A DNA stretch of 64,000 bases from Aquibacillus saliphilus (GCF_020404745.1 NZ_JAIZAP010000015.1:1-64000); one strand, 5' to 3'. Shown: positions 25,821 through 33,916, counted from the stretch's first letter. Notes: generated by a model not told the origin, from the sequence alone. A program made the numbers and translations.

Positions 25821-27164
25821 TTACTCTCTATTATCATCTAGTATAGAGTTCAACTCTTCCCAGTAATAATCCACACCGTCTTCAATAGAGGTTTGTTCAA
25901 AGAAAATCTCTTCTCCAATTGATTTGAATACAGCTTGTGTTTCATTATAGCCTGGCAAGTTAGGTACAAACGGCGAGTCATTAGTTGAGCTGACAAAATC
26001 AACATAGGCAAAAATTGCTTCATCCAGCTCATTGGCGTTTTCTATTAATGTTTTTCTAATTTCCGAATTAACAGGTGCCCCTCTGTCATTGCCTAAAACG
26101 GCAGCTGCTTCTTTATTATTAACAAAGAAATTCAAGAATTTAGCTACTTCTTCTGGATGCTCTGTTTCTGAATAACCAGCAAAATATTGACTAGCTCTTA
26201 ACGAAGCACCATGGTTCCCAAGATCATTATAAGGCGGGTTATGAAGTACTATTTCATCTTCTGTAGCTCCAGCGTATGCACCCAATTGGTTACTTGCTCC
26301 AAATTCGATTGCTACATCACCTCTAACGATTGATGACTGTTCTGGTGTTTGTGATGATTCCGCTTGAATTTCTGGTGGTACAAGCCCACCATTGTCACTA
26401 ATTCCTACCCATAATTCAAACCAGTCTTGAACATCCTGTTTTTCAATTTGAAGAACTCCATCTTCATGAAGGACTTTATCGTTTTGGTCAATATATACTC
26501 CAAATCCATCTTCTCCGAAGTATTGCGTTCCATATACACCGTCAAGAGATTCAGTGATTTCTGCTGTTATTTCGTTGAAGTCATTCCAAGTCCAGTCTTT
26601 ACTCGGCATTTCGACTCCTGCTTCCTCAAACTTAGTTTTATTCAATAACAATCCAAAGGCATTACTTCCTAAAGTCACACCATAAAGTTCATCATCAAAT
26701 GTTGCCGATTCTAACATTTTTTTATCATGTAAACTCACATCTATTTCTTCACCAAGGAATTGGTTTAAAGGTAATACCACATCCCTAAGAACATAGTCAT
26801 TTAAATTTCCACCATATTGAATAATATCTGGCGCATTTCCAGCAGCAAATTGGGTGCTTAACTTGTCAAAATATCCATCAAAACCAGAATATTCTGTTTC
26901 AATAGTAACATGTGGATTTTGTTCTTCGTACATTTCAATTACCTCTAATGTACGTTCGTGTCTATCTTCGCCACCCCACCAAGCGATACGAAGATTAACA
27001 TCACCTTCTTCTTCGGAAGCGTTTTCAGATTCTTCATTAGAAGAATCGTCTGAAGTATCTCCACTTGACGTGTCTTCATTAGACGCATCCTCCGAATCAG
27101 CACACGCAGATAGAACTAATACAAAAGAAACCATTAATAACATTAACAAAAGTGTTTTTTTCAT
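25821..27164 (-). CDS. Sugar ABC transporter substrate-binding lipoprotein
   Basis: Captures an oligosaccharide outside the cell and hands it to the two permeases; 447 aa. The N-terminus MKKTLLLMLLMVSFVLVLSA is a lipoprotein signal with lipobox LSAC (Cys22), followed by an acidic Ser/Asp/Glu linker (~23-58) and a family-1-type solute-binding fold (NLRIAWWGGEDRHERTLEVI, then GNAPDIIQYGGN). The start is the ATG at 27164 with AAGGAGG upstream; the longer frame adds 34 unlikely residues. First gene of the operon, with a divergent LacI regulator. The acidic linker is common in salt-tolerant Bacillaceae. Confidence 0.93.
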   Translation of the reverse strand: MKKTLLLMLLMVSFVLVLSACADSEDASNEDTSSGDTSDDSSNEESENASEEEGDVNLRIAWWGGEDRHERTLEVIEMYEEQNPHVTIETEYSGFDGYFDKLSTQFAAGNAPDIIQYGGNLNDYVLRDVVLPLNQFLGEEIDVSLHDKKMLESATFDDELYGVTLGSNAFGLLLNKTKFEEAGVEMPSKDWTWNDFNEITAEITESLDGVYGTQYFGEDGFGVYIDQNDKVLHEDGVLQIEKQDVQDWFELWVGISDNGGLVPPEIQAESSQTPEQSSIVRGDVAIEFGASNQLGAYAGATEDEIVLHNPPYNDLGNHGASLRASQYFAGYSETEHPEEVAKFLNFFVNNKEAAAVLGNDRGAPVNSEIRKTLIENANELDEAIFAYVDFVSSTNDSPFVPNLPGYNETQAVFKSIGEEIFFEQTSIEDGVDYYWEELNSILDDNRE

Positions 27165-27735
27165 CCTAATATTCCTCCTTAAAAATAATCGCAAGTAAAA
27201 GTGAAAGATAAATTTGTTAAATTTGTACAAAAGTTCAAAAATAAAAGCCCTCAAAATTATTAGCACACCAATATCAACCTAACAAGACAACAAGTATTTA
27301 AATAGTTCTTCCAGAACCACCACCTTTCATTGAATGTCAAGAAACTCTAATAAATAGATAGCGTTTTCATTTTTTGCTTTAAAATAACAACGTTTGAATT
27401 TTAGTTTATATTATATGTATATACTTATTTTCAATTTGACTTCGAATAGTAAAAATATTCTGTTTGTATTTGTAGTTTTATGTTTGTTTGTTTTTATATT
27501 ATCACTTAATTCTGACGCAATCAACGCATTAATTATTATTTCTAACAAAAAAATCCAAATTAAACCAATAAATAACAACTTTAGTCGTTTTCATCTTTTG
27601 AATATTCAATAGTTTCCTGATTTATCTACAAAACCAAAACAAAACAAATATTAACGTTTGCAAACAATAAACATTTGTTATAAAGTTAGCTATTTAAAAC
27701 AATAGCACATATTCTTTCTCTTCCTATTCGAATTG

Positions 27736-27749
27736 TAACAACGTTGTTA
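27736..27749. promoter_or_regulatory. LacI-type palindromic operator
   Basis: TAACAACGTTGTTA is a perfect palindrome with the central CG typical of LacI-family operators. It lies about 180 bp before the lacI-like start and 570 bp before the importer operon. Confidence 0.55.
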
Positions 27750-27838
27750 ACTATATACTAGAACATTTTCTAAATTATAGCAACCGCTTTCAAAATAATT
27801 AATATTACCTAATATATGAAATATATTAAATATATTAA

Positions 27839-27852
27839 TGAAAGCGTTGTTA
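27839..27852. promoter_or_regulatory. cre-like site upstream of the LacI gene
   Basis: TGAAAGCGTTGTTA fits the left half and core of the CcpA box. A second candidate on the opposite strand, TTTGAAAGCGGTTG, lies at 27779-27792. Confidence 0.5.
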
Positions 27853-27929
27853 TTTTATGCTACATTATATTAAGATTAACAATACATTTTTAATGTCAAA
27901 TTTAATAATGAATGTTAGGTGATCATGTT

Positions 27930-28919
27930 ATGAATATTACAATAAAAGATATTGCTGCTATTGCTGGAGTCAGTTATTCTACCGTATCAAAGGCGTTGAA
28001 TAATAGTTCATTAGTCAAGGAGGATACAAAACGTAGAATTATTGAACTTTCCAAGGATATGGGGTACGAACCTAATTTTGCCGCACAGCGTTTAGTTAGC
28101 AAAAATACGAAGGTTATTGGTTTAATCTGGCCAACAATTGAAAGAACTGTTCTAGCAACATTGGTAACAAAAATTAGTAATGAAATGGCCAAAACACTTT
28201 ACTCGATGATTTTATCTGTGGATTCGATTCAAAAATCAATGGAGACATTCAAAAAATTTCAGGTTGATGGAATTATTCTGTTTGAAGAAAATATATATAC
28301 TGAAATAAACCCAAATACCATTCCAATGATTTCATATGGTGTATCTGGAGAAAGAAATTCACACTATCCAATCATTGATGCCAATCATAGTCAAGCTATG
28401 GATGATGCAATCCATTATTTATATGAACTTGGCCATAGAGAAATTATTTATATTGGAAATATATCTCCTATCGATCCACTTCAAATGGAAAAATTTGAAG
28501 GTTTTAAGAATGCAATGAAAAAGTATGGAATTACATATAACAACGATAATATCATTAATACTGGAGGATTGGACTGGTACCATGGTTACCAAGCAGTTGA
28601 TGAAGTACTAAATCGCAAAGCCTTACCGACAGCAATAATAGGTGGAAGTTATGAAATTAGCGGTGGTATTATCCGTTGCCTAAAGCAAAATAATGTTCAT
28701 ATTCCTGGTGAAATTTCTGTCATCAGCTATGATAATATTCCGCAAATGGCTCATCTAGAAATTCCTCTAACTTGTATTGGTGTATCTGTTGAAGATCTTG
28801 CAGTAGAAATTGTCTATTCTGCTATCAAACTAATTGAAACAAGCAATGTAAATACAGAAATCAAGAAATTGACTCCTACGCTTGTAGAAAGAAAATCTTG
28901 TGCTCCTGTAAAAAAGTGA
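27930..28919 (+). CDS. LacI-family transcriptional regulator
   Basis: A 329-aa repressor with the LacI helix-turn-helix NITIKDIAAIAGVSYSTVSK (2-21) and hinge ALNNSSLVKEDT, then a periplasmic-binding-protein-like sensor (VIGLIWPTIER, PTAIIGGSYE, ISVISYDNIP). The start is the ATG at 27930, 6 nt after AGGTGAT; the longer frame begins in that site. Transcribed away from the importer operon, which it most likely represses until an oligosaccharide or uronate inducer is present. The palindromes in the shared promoter region are its candidate operators. Confidence 0.9.
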   Translation: MNITIKDIAAIAGVSYSTVSKALNNSSLVKEDTKRRIIELSKDMGYEPNFAAQRLVSKNTKVIGLIWPTIERTVLATLVTKISNEMAKTLYSMILSVDSIQKSMETFKKFQVDGIILFEENIYTEINPNTIPMISYGVSGERNSHYPIIDANHSQAMDDAIHYLYELGHREIIYIGNISPIDPLQMEKFEGFKNAMKKYGITYNNDNIINTGGLDWYHGYQAVDEVLNRKALPTAIIGGSYEISGGIIRCLKQNNVHIPGEISVISYDNIPQMAHLEIPLTCIGVSVEDLAVEIVYSAIKLIETSNVNTEIKKLTPTLVERKSCAPVKK

Positions 28920-29162
28920 TTTTTTAAATGAGACAAGATAACGCAATGCTTTTTTCTCCTGTTTTTAAACTGTTGTTGCTTAGAATCGACAATACTAGAC
29001 TCCTATTTACCCCTTAACATAGATTTAAAAGAAGGATAATAGTTTGAAAGACTTCTTATGTCTTACTAATACAGAGGATGGCTCTATGATAGTTCTTCAC
29101 GAAAATAAAAAATAACGGGTTCAGGTTAACTGCTCGTTGATATCCATAATAGACTCACTTTA
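28920..29162. other. Non-coding stretch after the LacI gene
   Basis: AT-rich, with no convincing gene. A 23-codon frame (29044-29115) with AGAAGGAT upstream is the only candidate and is too short to support. No clear terminator follows the lacI-like stop. Confidence 0.4.
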
Positions 29163-29215
29163 ATGTAAACGTTAACAAATATGTCATACTATTTTTCAAT
29201 TAAACGTGATATACT
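29163..29215 (+). promoter_or_regulatory. Promoter of large RNA copy 1: cre box plus extended -10
   Basis: ATGTAAACGTTAACAA (29163-29178) is a near-consensus cre. TGaTATACT gives an extended -10 with TATACT at 29210-29215; the -35 is weak. The same pairing of elements at the same spacing precedes copy 2. The cre is centred about 50 bp upstream of the expected start, where CcpA can activate, as at ackA. Confidence 0.7.
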
Positions 29216-29221
29216 ATAAGT

Positions 29222-29970
29222 GTAAGAAAGAGGAACACGAAATTCCCATCCAATCTTTCTTGCCGTTAACATTGCAGGAGACTCAACCATCCTAGTTAGT
29301 TTCGTTTTAATATGTTTTAAGTAAAACTAGGAACAATGTCGGACGATTTAAAAATGACGAAAGCAAGGTGTTTATTACCAATTGACTTTCTGATTTAATC
29401 GTAGAAATCTAGTGAAAGTAAATCCACTAAGATCGTTACAACCTGAAGTGACTCTGAAGGAACATCAATACTTTAAGAATTTTAAAACTGATACAAATGC
29501 TTTGTCTAATGATCATTTACCTAAAGATAATTGATTAACTAATCAATCAACCTTTAGAAATGAAAATCTTGATATCAGTTAATGCTTTATACGGGGCAAA
29601 CTTAAATGTGAGATGTGAATTCGATGAACTCTAGTGTAAACGAAAAGCATTATAATTGTGGAGCTAAAGCTAGTCAAACCGGCCATTTCGAATATGAGTC
29701 TTTAGTAAAAAAGAAAAGCTTTATCAGGTGGAATCAGTATCCTTATTCACGGAACTGACACATATCCTGACAGTTAGACACTTCTCACTGGCAGTCATAA
29801 TGACTGAAACAATGATACGTTGTATCAGAAGTGTTCTTAAAAGCCAAAAATGGGATAGAGTTATAAAAAGTGACAAACCTTCCCCATTAGGATGTGTAAT
29901 GGTTGGGTCCCCTGCACTGTTAACAAAAAGCAATCCAGTTAATCAATAATTGACTGGATTGCTTTTTTGT
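29222..29970 (+). ncRNA. Large structured RNA, copy 1 (about 750 nt), family not identified
   Basis: No sensible reading frame covers this segment. It aligns with 33182-33697 in long blocks: CAACCATCCTAGTTAGTT, TCGGACGAT, GGAACTGAC, ATCAGAAGTGTT, ATGGTTGGGTCCCCTG. Predicted helices: 5' hairpin 29224-29231/29254-29261; CCTAGTT/AACTAGG 29291-29297/29325-29331; ACACTTCT/AGAAGTGT 29778-29785/29827-29834; and a long-range helix joining ACTCAACCAT (29281-29290) to ATGGTTGGGT (29899-29908). Several helices keep pairing in copy 2 with different bases. Relative to copy 2 it has roughly 240 nt of extra sequence in the middle. It ends at a strong terminator. I could not place it in OLE, ROOL, GOLLD or another known large RNA from memory. 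Confidence 0.72.
29929..29968 (+). terminator. Terminator of large RNA copy 1
   Basis: AGCAATCCAGTTAAT pairs with ATTGACTGGATTGCT (one G-U), followed by a T-run ending at 29968. Confidence 0.85.
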
Positions 29971-30300
29971 TTCATTAATAAGCTTGGTCAACGGTTTAAA
30001 ATCACACTACTTGTTAAGGTAATAACGATCCAATTGAATCCCCTAGTGAATCTAAAAAATTCCAGAAAATAAGAACATATTAAGAAAGTGGCCACACTAG
30101 CTGAAAGAGGAAAGATTTAATCGTCTAACGAATAAGTGCAAGTGACATGCTGTTCCGTTAGGTGGGAAAATTCGAGATCTAGCTTACAAAAATGTTATCA
30201 TTTCATTAAAGAAATAGCTGCAGTACATTTGATCAACATTACACCCAATCTGCTCCCTTTATCTATTTCGCTATTTATAAACTAGCGCCTTTAACACTAC
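29971..30300. other. Non-coding stretch between RNA copy 1 and the zorB-like gene
   Basis: 330 bp with stop codons in all frames and no recognised element. It separates two convergent transcripts. I see no clear terminator for the zorAB-like mRNA. Confidence 0.4.
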
Positions 30301-30996
30301 TCAATTACCGTTTAGTAATTCACTTGTTTTATTCAATATCTCCTCATCTTTCAAACGGAACTTAAATTCAACACGTCGTGAAGCTTCCTCACTATAATTA
30401 CCATCTTCATCGGTGCGCCCATCGGTATAGGACTTACCGTTCACTGTTAGTTTTTCCTCCAAATGTTGTTGGATATTTTTGTACGGAAAATCTTCACCAA
30501 GGATATATGCAGCTACATTATATGCTCTCTCTTGAGATAGGTTTAGGTTATATAAGTAGCCATCTATTCTATCAGCATGGCCTTCTATGATTATTTCTGA
30601 AATATAACTTTCATAGTCACTACCTAACAAGACATCTAGATATTTGGGAACAAATTCGTCTAAAAAATGAAATGATTCCGGTTTTAAGACTGCTTCATCA
30701 AGTTCAAATAAAATATCGGTGTTAAAAATAATCGCACCTGTCTTCTCATCTACTTCAATTCCGGAGCTAGAATCTTTAAACTCTTCATTTAATTCGTTTA
30801 CTAGTTCAACCCTAACACCCATAATTTGATCAATGGTCTGTTTCATTTCCTCAATTTGAAAGGATTTAATAATCATCATACTTATAAAAATTAAAACAAA
30901 GCATAATAAAATGGTTGTTAACAAATCCGTAAAAGACGGCCAAAAATGACTCTCATCTTGTTCGTTTTTAAATAGTTTTTGGTATTTATTAATCAT
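30301..30996 (-). CDS. ZorB/MotB-like protein: membrane anchor plus OmpA-type peptidoglycan-binding domain
   Basis: Likely stator partner of the upstream ZorA-like channel. The 231-aa protein has one membrane helix (~25-44) preceded by WPSFTDLL, where Asp24 matches the proton-carrying Asp of MotB/ZorB. A short linker follows, then an OmpA-like domain with ILFELDEAVL (~95-104), IIIEGHADR (~135-143) and NLNLSQERAYNVAAYI (~150-165), which binds peptidoglycan. The ATG at 30996 overlaps the zorA-like stop by 8 bp, so the two are translationally coupled. No flagellar gene is near. A ZorB-like role fits better than MotB because the partner has a long tail; function is inferred. Confidence 0.82.
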   Translation of the reverse strand: MINKYQKLFKNEQDESHFWPSFTDLLTTILLCFVLIFISMMIIKSFQIEEMKQTIDQIMGVRVELVNELNEEFKDSSSGIEVDEKTGAIIFNTDILFELDEAVLKPESFHFLDEFVPKYLDVLLGSDYESYISEIIIEGHADRIDGYLYNLNLSQERAYNVAAYILGEDFPYKNIQQHLEEKLTVNGKSYTDGRTDEDGNYSEEASRRVEFKFRLKDEEILNKTSELLNGN

Positions 30997-32815
30997 GTTG
31001 ATCAACCCTAATACCATTACTTAGTCTTACTGCCTCTTGATTAAATGCATTCAGCTGTTGATTCAATTTTTGAATCTCTTGATTTAGTTCATTGCTCGTT
31101 TGTTTGTGATAACGGGCGCTACTTTGCTGATTTTCCTCAGTTATTTGGCGAATTTGCTTGCATTCCTTTTTAATTCCTTCATTGGTCAACTCAATATAAT
31201 CACCGATATTTCGAACTACCTTATCCAATTTATCTCCAAGTGTACCTTCTAAGTTGCCAACATATCTAGAAAGTGTATCTTTTAATACCCCAACACTTAC
31301 TTCGATTTGATTTTCTCTATGATCAAACGAATCTTTCATCATAGAGATTGTTCCACTTATTTCATTAATTAACTGAGTATTCTTGATACCTACCTGTTCG
31401 TATGTTGTCGAAGCGTCAATCAGATGCTTTTCAAACGCGACTGCATCTGATGAATGAGATTTTATATGGTCACTAAAATCTTTATTAAACTGCTTTAGCT
31501 CATCAAAACGGTCGGATAATAAATGCTTATATTCTGCTTGTGCTGTACTGATTGTTTTTAAAGCATCAGGTAAATCAACAATCGAATCCCCTAACTTATC
31601 AAAATCCTTTGTCAACTCACCTAAATGAGAAGTGATTCCAGTTAGTTTTGAACTTATATCATCTCCAAAAATCCCTTTAAACTGCTGGTTATGTTCCTCC
31701 ATCCTTCTAACCAAATCAATGCTCGTTCGATTCATTTTATCAAACGAATCTCTTACTGACTTTTGTCCGTCAGCAACCGAAGATGCAAAATTTTTCAAAT
31801 CTACAACAGAATCGTCAAAATGCTGAAGTGTTTCAATCTGAGATGTTGATAACTCCTTGATTTGTTTATAGGTAGCCTCAAATGCATGTATCATTCGTTC
31901 ATTTCTGCCGTCCATTCTTTTAAAATAGGCGAATAATTTATCAAAATTACTATTTGCTTTTGTGGTAGCGTTACTGAAGCCATCAGTTACTTCTTTCACA
32001 CGAACAAACAAGGCATGAAAATCCTTCAGATTATTGGACAAACCATCATTAAACTTAGCTAAATCTTTTGCAGACTGTTGTAAACCAGCAGTATAATCTT
32101 GAAAACCTTTAAATGAGTGAACAATAGTTTGTAACGAGTCCTGATTTGTCTCCTGAAGTCTAACAATAGAAGTATTGATTGTTTCCGAAACCTCAATCAG
32201 ACGACTGATGCCATTTTGTTCACTTTCCTCTAAACATGATTCAACTTTCAACATAATATCTGTTAACAAATATTCCGTATTCCAAGCTCTAATAATTACC
32301 GTCATCATTAGTGAAAATCCCATTCCTGCAATACTTGTATAAAATGCAACATCAATCCCTGCAAGAACACTCGCAACATCTTCGACCAGCTGATTCCCTC
32401 CAGAATCGATATTACCTAGCGCCATTGTCAGTCCAATAAAAGTCCCCAGTACACCAATCAATATAAACATAGAGACAGTCATTTGCACCATTTTTATCAG
32501 ATTGATAACTGGTACGTTATACACGCGCCAACTTGAAAATTTCTCTTGAACAAACGTTTCAGTTCTTACCGTTTCCTGCCTTTGTCTTTTGTTAAATTCA
32601 TCTTTAAAGGAACTGAGTGGATCAATATCCATTCTATTCGTATCATTTAAGTAACTACGTATCTTTTTTAATTTACTAAAAACCGAAAAATGAACAAGAA
32701 TAGTTACGACAAATGTGGCCAATAAGACCATGAAGATAAACTCGATAATCCCATTTGCTAAAATGGCCTGTGCTTTTTGCTCACTTATAAATAACTGTAG
32801 AATCGCTTCTATCAT
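30989..32815 (-). CDS. ZorA-like protein: MotA/TolQ/ExbB proton channel with a long cytoplasmic tail
   Basis: A 608-aa membrane protein. One helix lies at ~22-45, and the MotA/TolQ/ExbB core helices lie at ~112-133 (GVLGTFIGLTMALG) and ~152-176 (LAGIDVAFYTSIAGMGFSL). A tail of about 430 residues, rich in heptad-like helices, follows. MotA, TolQ and ExbB lack such a tail, whereas ZorA of the Zorya anti-phage system has one. AGGGGGAG precedes the ATG. It forms a two-gene operon with the zorB-like gene and is bracketed by two large RNAs. No ZorC, ZorD or ZorE gene is seen within the window, so calling it a complete Zorya system is not supported. Confidence 0.82.
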   Translation of the reverse strand: MIEAILQLFISEQKAQAILANGIIEFIFMVLLATFVVTILVHFSVFSKLKKIRSYLNDTNRMDIDPLSSFKDEFNKRQRQETVRTETFVQEKFSSWRVYNVPVINLIKMVQMTVSMFILIGVLGTFIGLTMALGNIDSGGNQLVEDVASVLAGIDVAFYTSIAGMGFSLMMTVIIRAWNTEYLLTDIMLKVESCLEESEQNGISRLIEVSETINTSIVRLQETNQDSLQTIVHSFKGFQDYTAGLQQSAKDLAKFNDGLSNNLKDFHALFVRVKEVTDGFSNATTKANSNFDKLFAYFKRMDGRNERMIHAFEATYKQIKELSTSQIETLQHFDDSVVDLKNFASSVADGQKSVRDSFDKMNRTSIDLVRRMEEHNQQFKGIFGDDISSKLTGITSHLGELTKDFDKLGDSIVDLPDALKTISTAQAEYKHLLSDRFDELKQFNKDFSDHIKSHSSDAVAFEKHLIDASTTYEQVGIKNTQLINEISGTISMMKDSFDHRENQIEVSVGVLKDTLSRYVGNLEGTLGDKLDKVVRNIGDYIELTNEGIKKECKQIRQITEENQQSSARYHKQTSNELNQEIQKLNQQLNAFNQEAVRLSNGIRVDQHD

Positions 32816-33122
32816 TTAAATTCTCCCCCTATCTGAAAATCACCTATCATATCTGGTGCAATATAAATTTACGAAACTCGTCTTAAACAGAGCTTTTTAT
32901 ATTGTTATTCAGAGCACCGCCAAATCATGTTTCTGCGGGGAGCAACTCAGAAATTTTTATTTAGTGCTTGTTCATAATTTCTAGGAAAACAGGAAAAAAA
33001 CTGACCATTTATTAATCCGTTTGTTTCTAAACGAGCTCTTCAAGTACTTGTTTTAATGACAAAACACGTTGTTCAATCCTGCAGAATTTATACCTAAAAA
33101 CACTAATTCATTCCTATTTTTA
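32816..33122. other. Promoter region between the zorA-like gene and RNA copy 2
   Basis: About 307 bp between divergent transcripts. It has a TATGAT-like -10 for the zorA-like gene near 32850 and otherwise no gene or repeat I recognise. Confidence 0.4.
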
Positions 33123-33175
33123 TTGAAAACGTTAACAAATTAGTCATAATATTTTCCGTATTTTCATGGTATACT
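33123..33175 (+). promoter_or_regulatory. Promoter of large RNA copy 2: cre box plus extended -10
   Basis: TTGAAAACGTTAACAA (33123-33138) is a near-consensus cre. TGgTATACT gives an extended -10 with TATACT at 33170-33175. The spacing from cre to -10 equals that of copy 1. Confidence 0.7.
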
Positions 33176-33181
33176 ATAATT

Positions 33182-33697
33182 GTAAGGTAGAGGACATAGA
33201 GTAACATCCCTTCTTACAACGTTTAACATCGCAGCAGACTCAACCATCCTAGTTAGTTCTGTTTAATACGATTTATCGAAACTAGGAAGAACAGGAAAAT
33301 CGGACGATATGAATTGATGAAAGCAGGTGAGTCCACCAACAATCAATCGTAACAACCGTAGTATCGTGAAGGACCATCAAATCCTTAAGAACCAAGAGTC
33401 TTAAAATACCATTTCCAAAAAATCAGTATCCTACCAACGGAACTGACCCATGTCCTGACAAGGCAACATTTCAACTTGCAGTCAGTAAGTCTGTAAAACA
33501 TGACATGTTGAATCAGAAGTGTTTTATCCGAGCCCTTTAATGGTGCGAAATGTTACCTGAGGCAAGCTTACATTCCCACACATAGGATGTGGCATGGTTG
33601 GGTCCCCTGTGATGTTAAAAAGAAAACGCAGACTATTTCTATTTTGTGATAGTCCAATAAGTAGTCCAGTTTTTATTAACTTGGCTACTTTTTTGTG
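33182..33697 (+). ncRNA. Large structured RNA, copy 2 (about 515 nt), family not identified
   Basis: A shorter paralog of 29222-29970 on the same strand. Shared helices: 5' hairpin TTGTAAG/CTTACAA (33180-33186/33213-33219, different bases from copy 1 but still paired); CCTAGTT/AACTAGG (33248-33254/33280-33286); AACATTTC/GAAGTGTT (33465-33472/33516-33523, with a C-G to U-G change); and the long-range pair ACTCAACCAT (33238-33247) with ATGGTTGGGT (33594-33603). Conserved single-stranded words include TCGGACGAT, ATGAAAGCA and GGGTCCCCTG. It starts near the zorA-like promoter and runs away from it. No open frame of note lies inside. Confidence 0.72.
33659..33694 (+). terminator. Terminator of large RNA copy 2
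   Basis: AAGTAG pairs with CTACTT, and the inner part pairs imperfectly; TTTTTT follows. An additional GACTAT/ATAGTC hairpin lies just before it. Confidence 0.75.
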
Positions 33698-33715
33698 ACC
33701 AAAAAAACTATTAAT

Positions 33716-33916
33716 TTATAGCTTTCTTCTAACGCCAAATAAGGCCATAACCCCGTTATAGATAATCACGCCTGAAAATAATAAAATTGCTAGCACCCCA
33801 ATAATAAAAGCCAAAGGTTCTAGTGGTGCTAAAAAACCTTGCAACGGAACTCTAATAAGTGCAAAACCCGCAAGTATACATGCCAAATATAATAATGGAT
33901 AATTATTCACCTTCAC
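33716..33916 (-). CDS. Small membrane protein of unknown function
   Basis: A 66-aa protein from the GTG at 33916, with AAGGAAGGGGG just upstream; a GTG two codons later is equally possible. It has two hydrophobic segments (LLYLACILAGFAL and AFIIGVLAILLFSGVIIY) joined by a short loop and a basic C-terminus (GVRRKL). I do not recognise the family. It lies 20 bp beyond the terminator of RNA copy 2, on the opposite strand. The longer frame to 34015 adds a segment without a start site. Confidence 0.6.
   Translation of the reverse strand: MKVNNYPLLYLACILAGFALIRVPLQGFLAPLEPLAFIIGVLAILLFSGVIIYNGVMALFGVRRKL

Larger units (their letters stand above)
27165..27929. promoter_or_regulatory. 765-bp divergent regulatory region between the importer operon and the LacI gene
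   Basis: It holds no convincing gene. I see a perfect 14-bp palindrome TAACAACGTTGTTA (27736-27749), a GTTTGCAAAC palindrome (27656-27665), and AACGTT-centred words near 27388 and 27653. Two cre-like boxes lie at 27779-27792 and 27839-27852. These are likely operators for the LacI protein and CcpA. A 72-codon frame at 27394-27612 is AT-rich and lacks a ribosome binding site. Confidence 0.6.

Noticed and set aside
27394-27612. 72-codon plus-strand frame in the divergent regulatory region
   Set aside because: Very AT-rich, Asn/Phe/Ile-dominated, no ribosome binding site.
29728-29949. Short open frames on both strands inside RNA copy 1
   Set aside because: No ribosome binding site, not kept in copy 2, and they cover parts of proposed helices.
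29222-29970. Identification of the large RNA as OLE, ROOL or GOLLD
   Set aside because: Length and complexity fit, but the expected neighbours (OapA gene for OLE, tRNA or phage genes for GOLLD/ROOL) are missing and I could not match conserved motifs from memory. A covariance search is needed.
30301-32815. Flagellar MotA/MotB stator genes
   Set aside because: The channel protein has a very long tail and no other flagellar or chemotaxis gene is near; ZorAB-like fits better.
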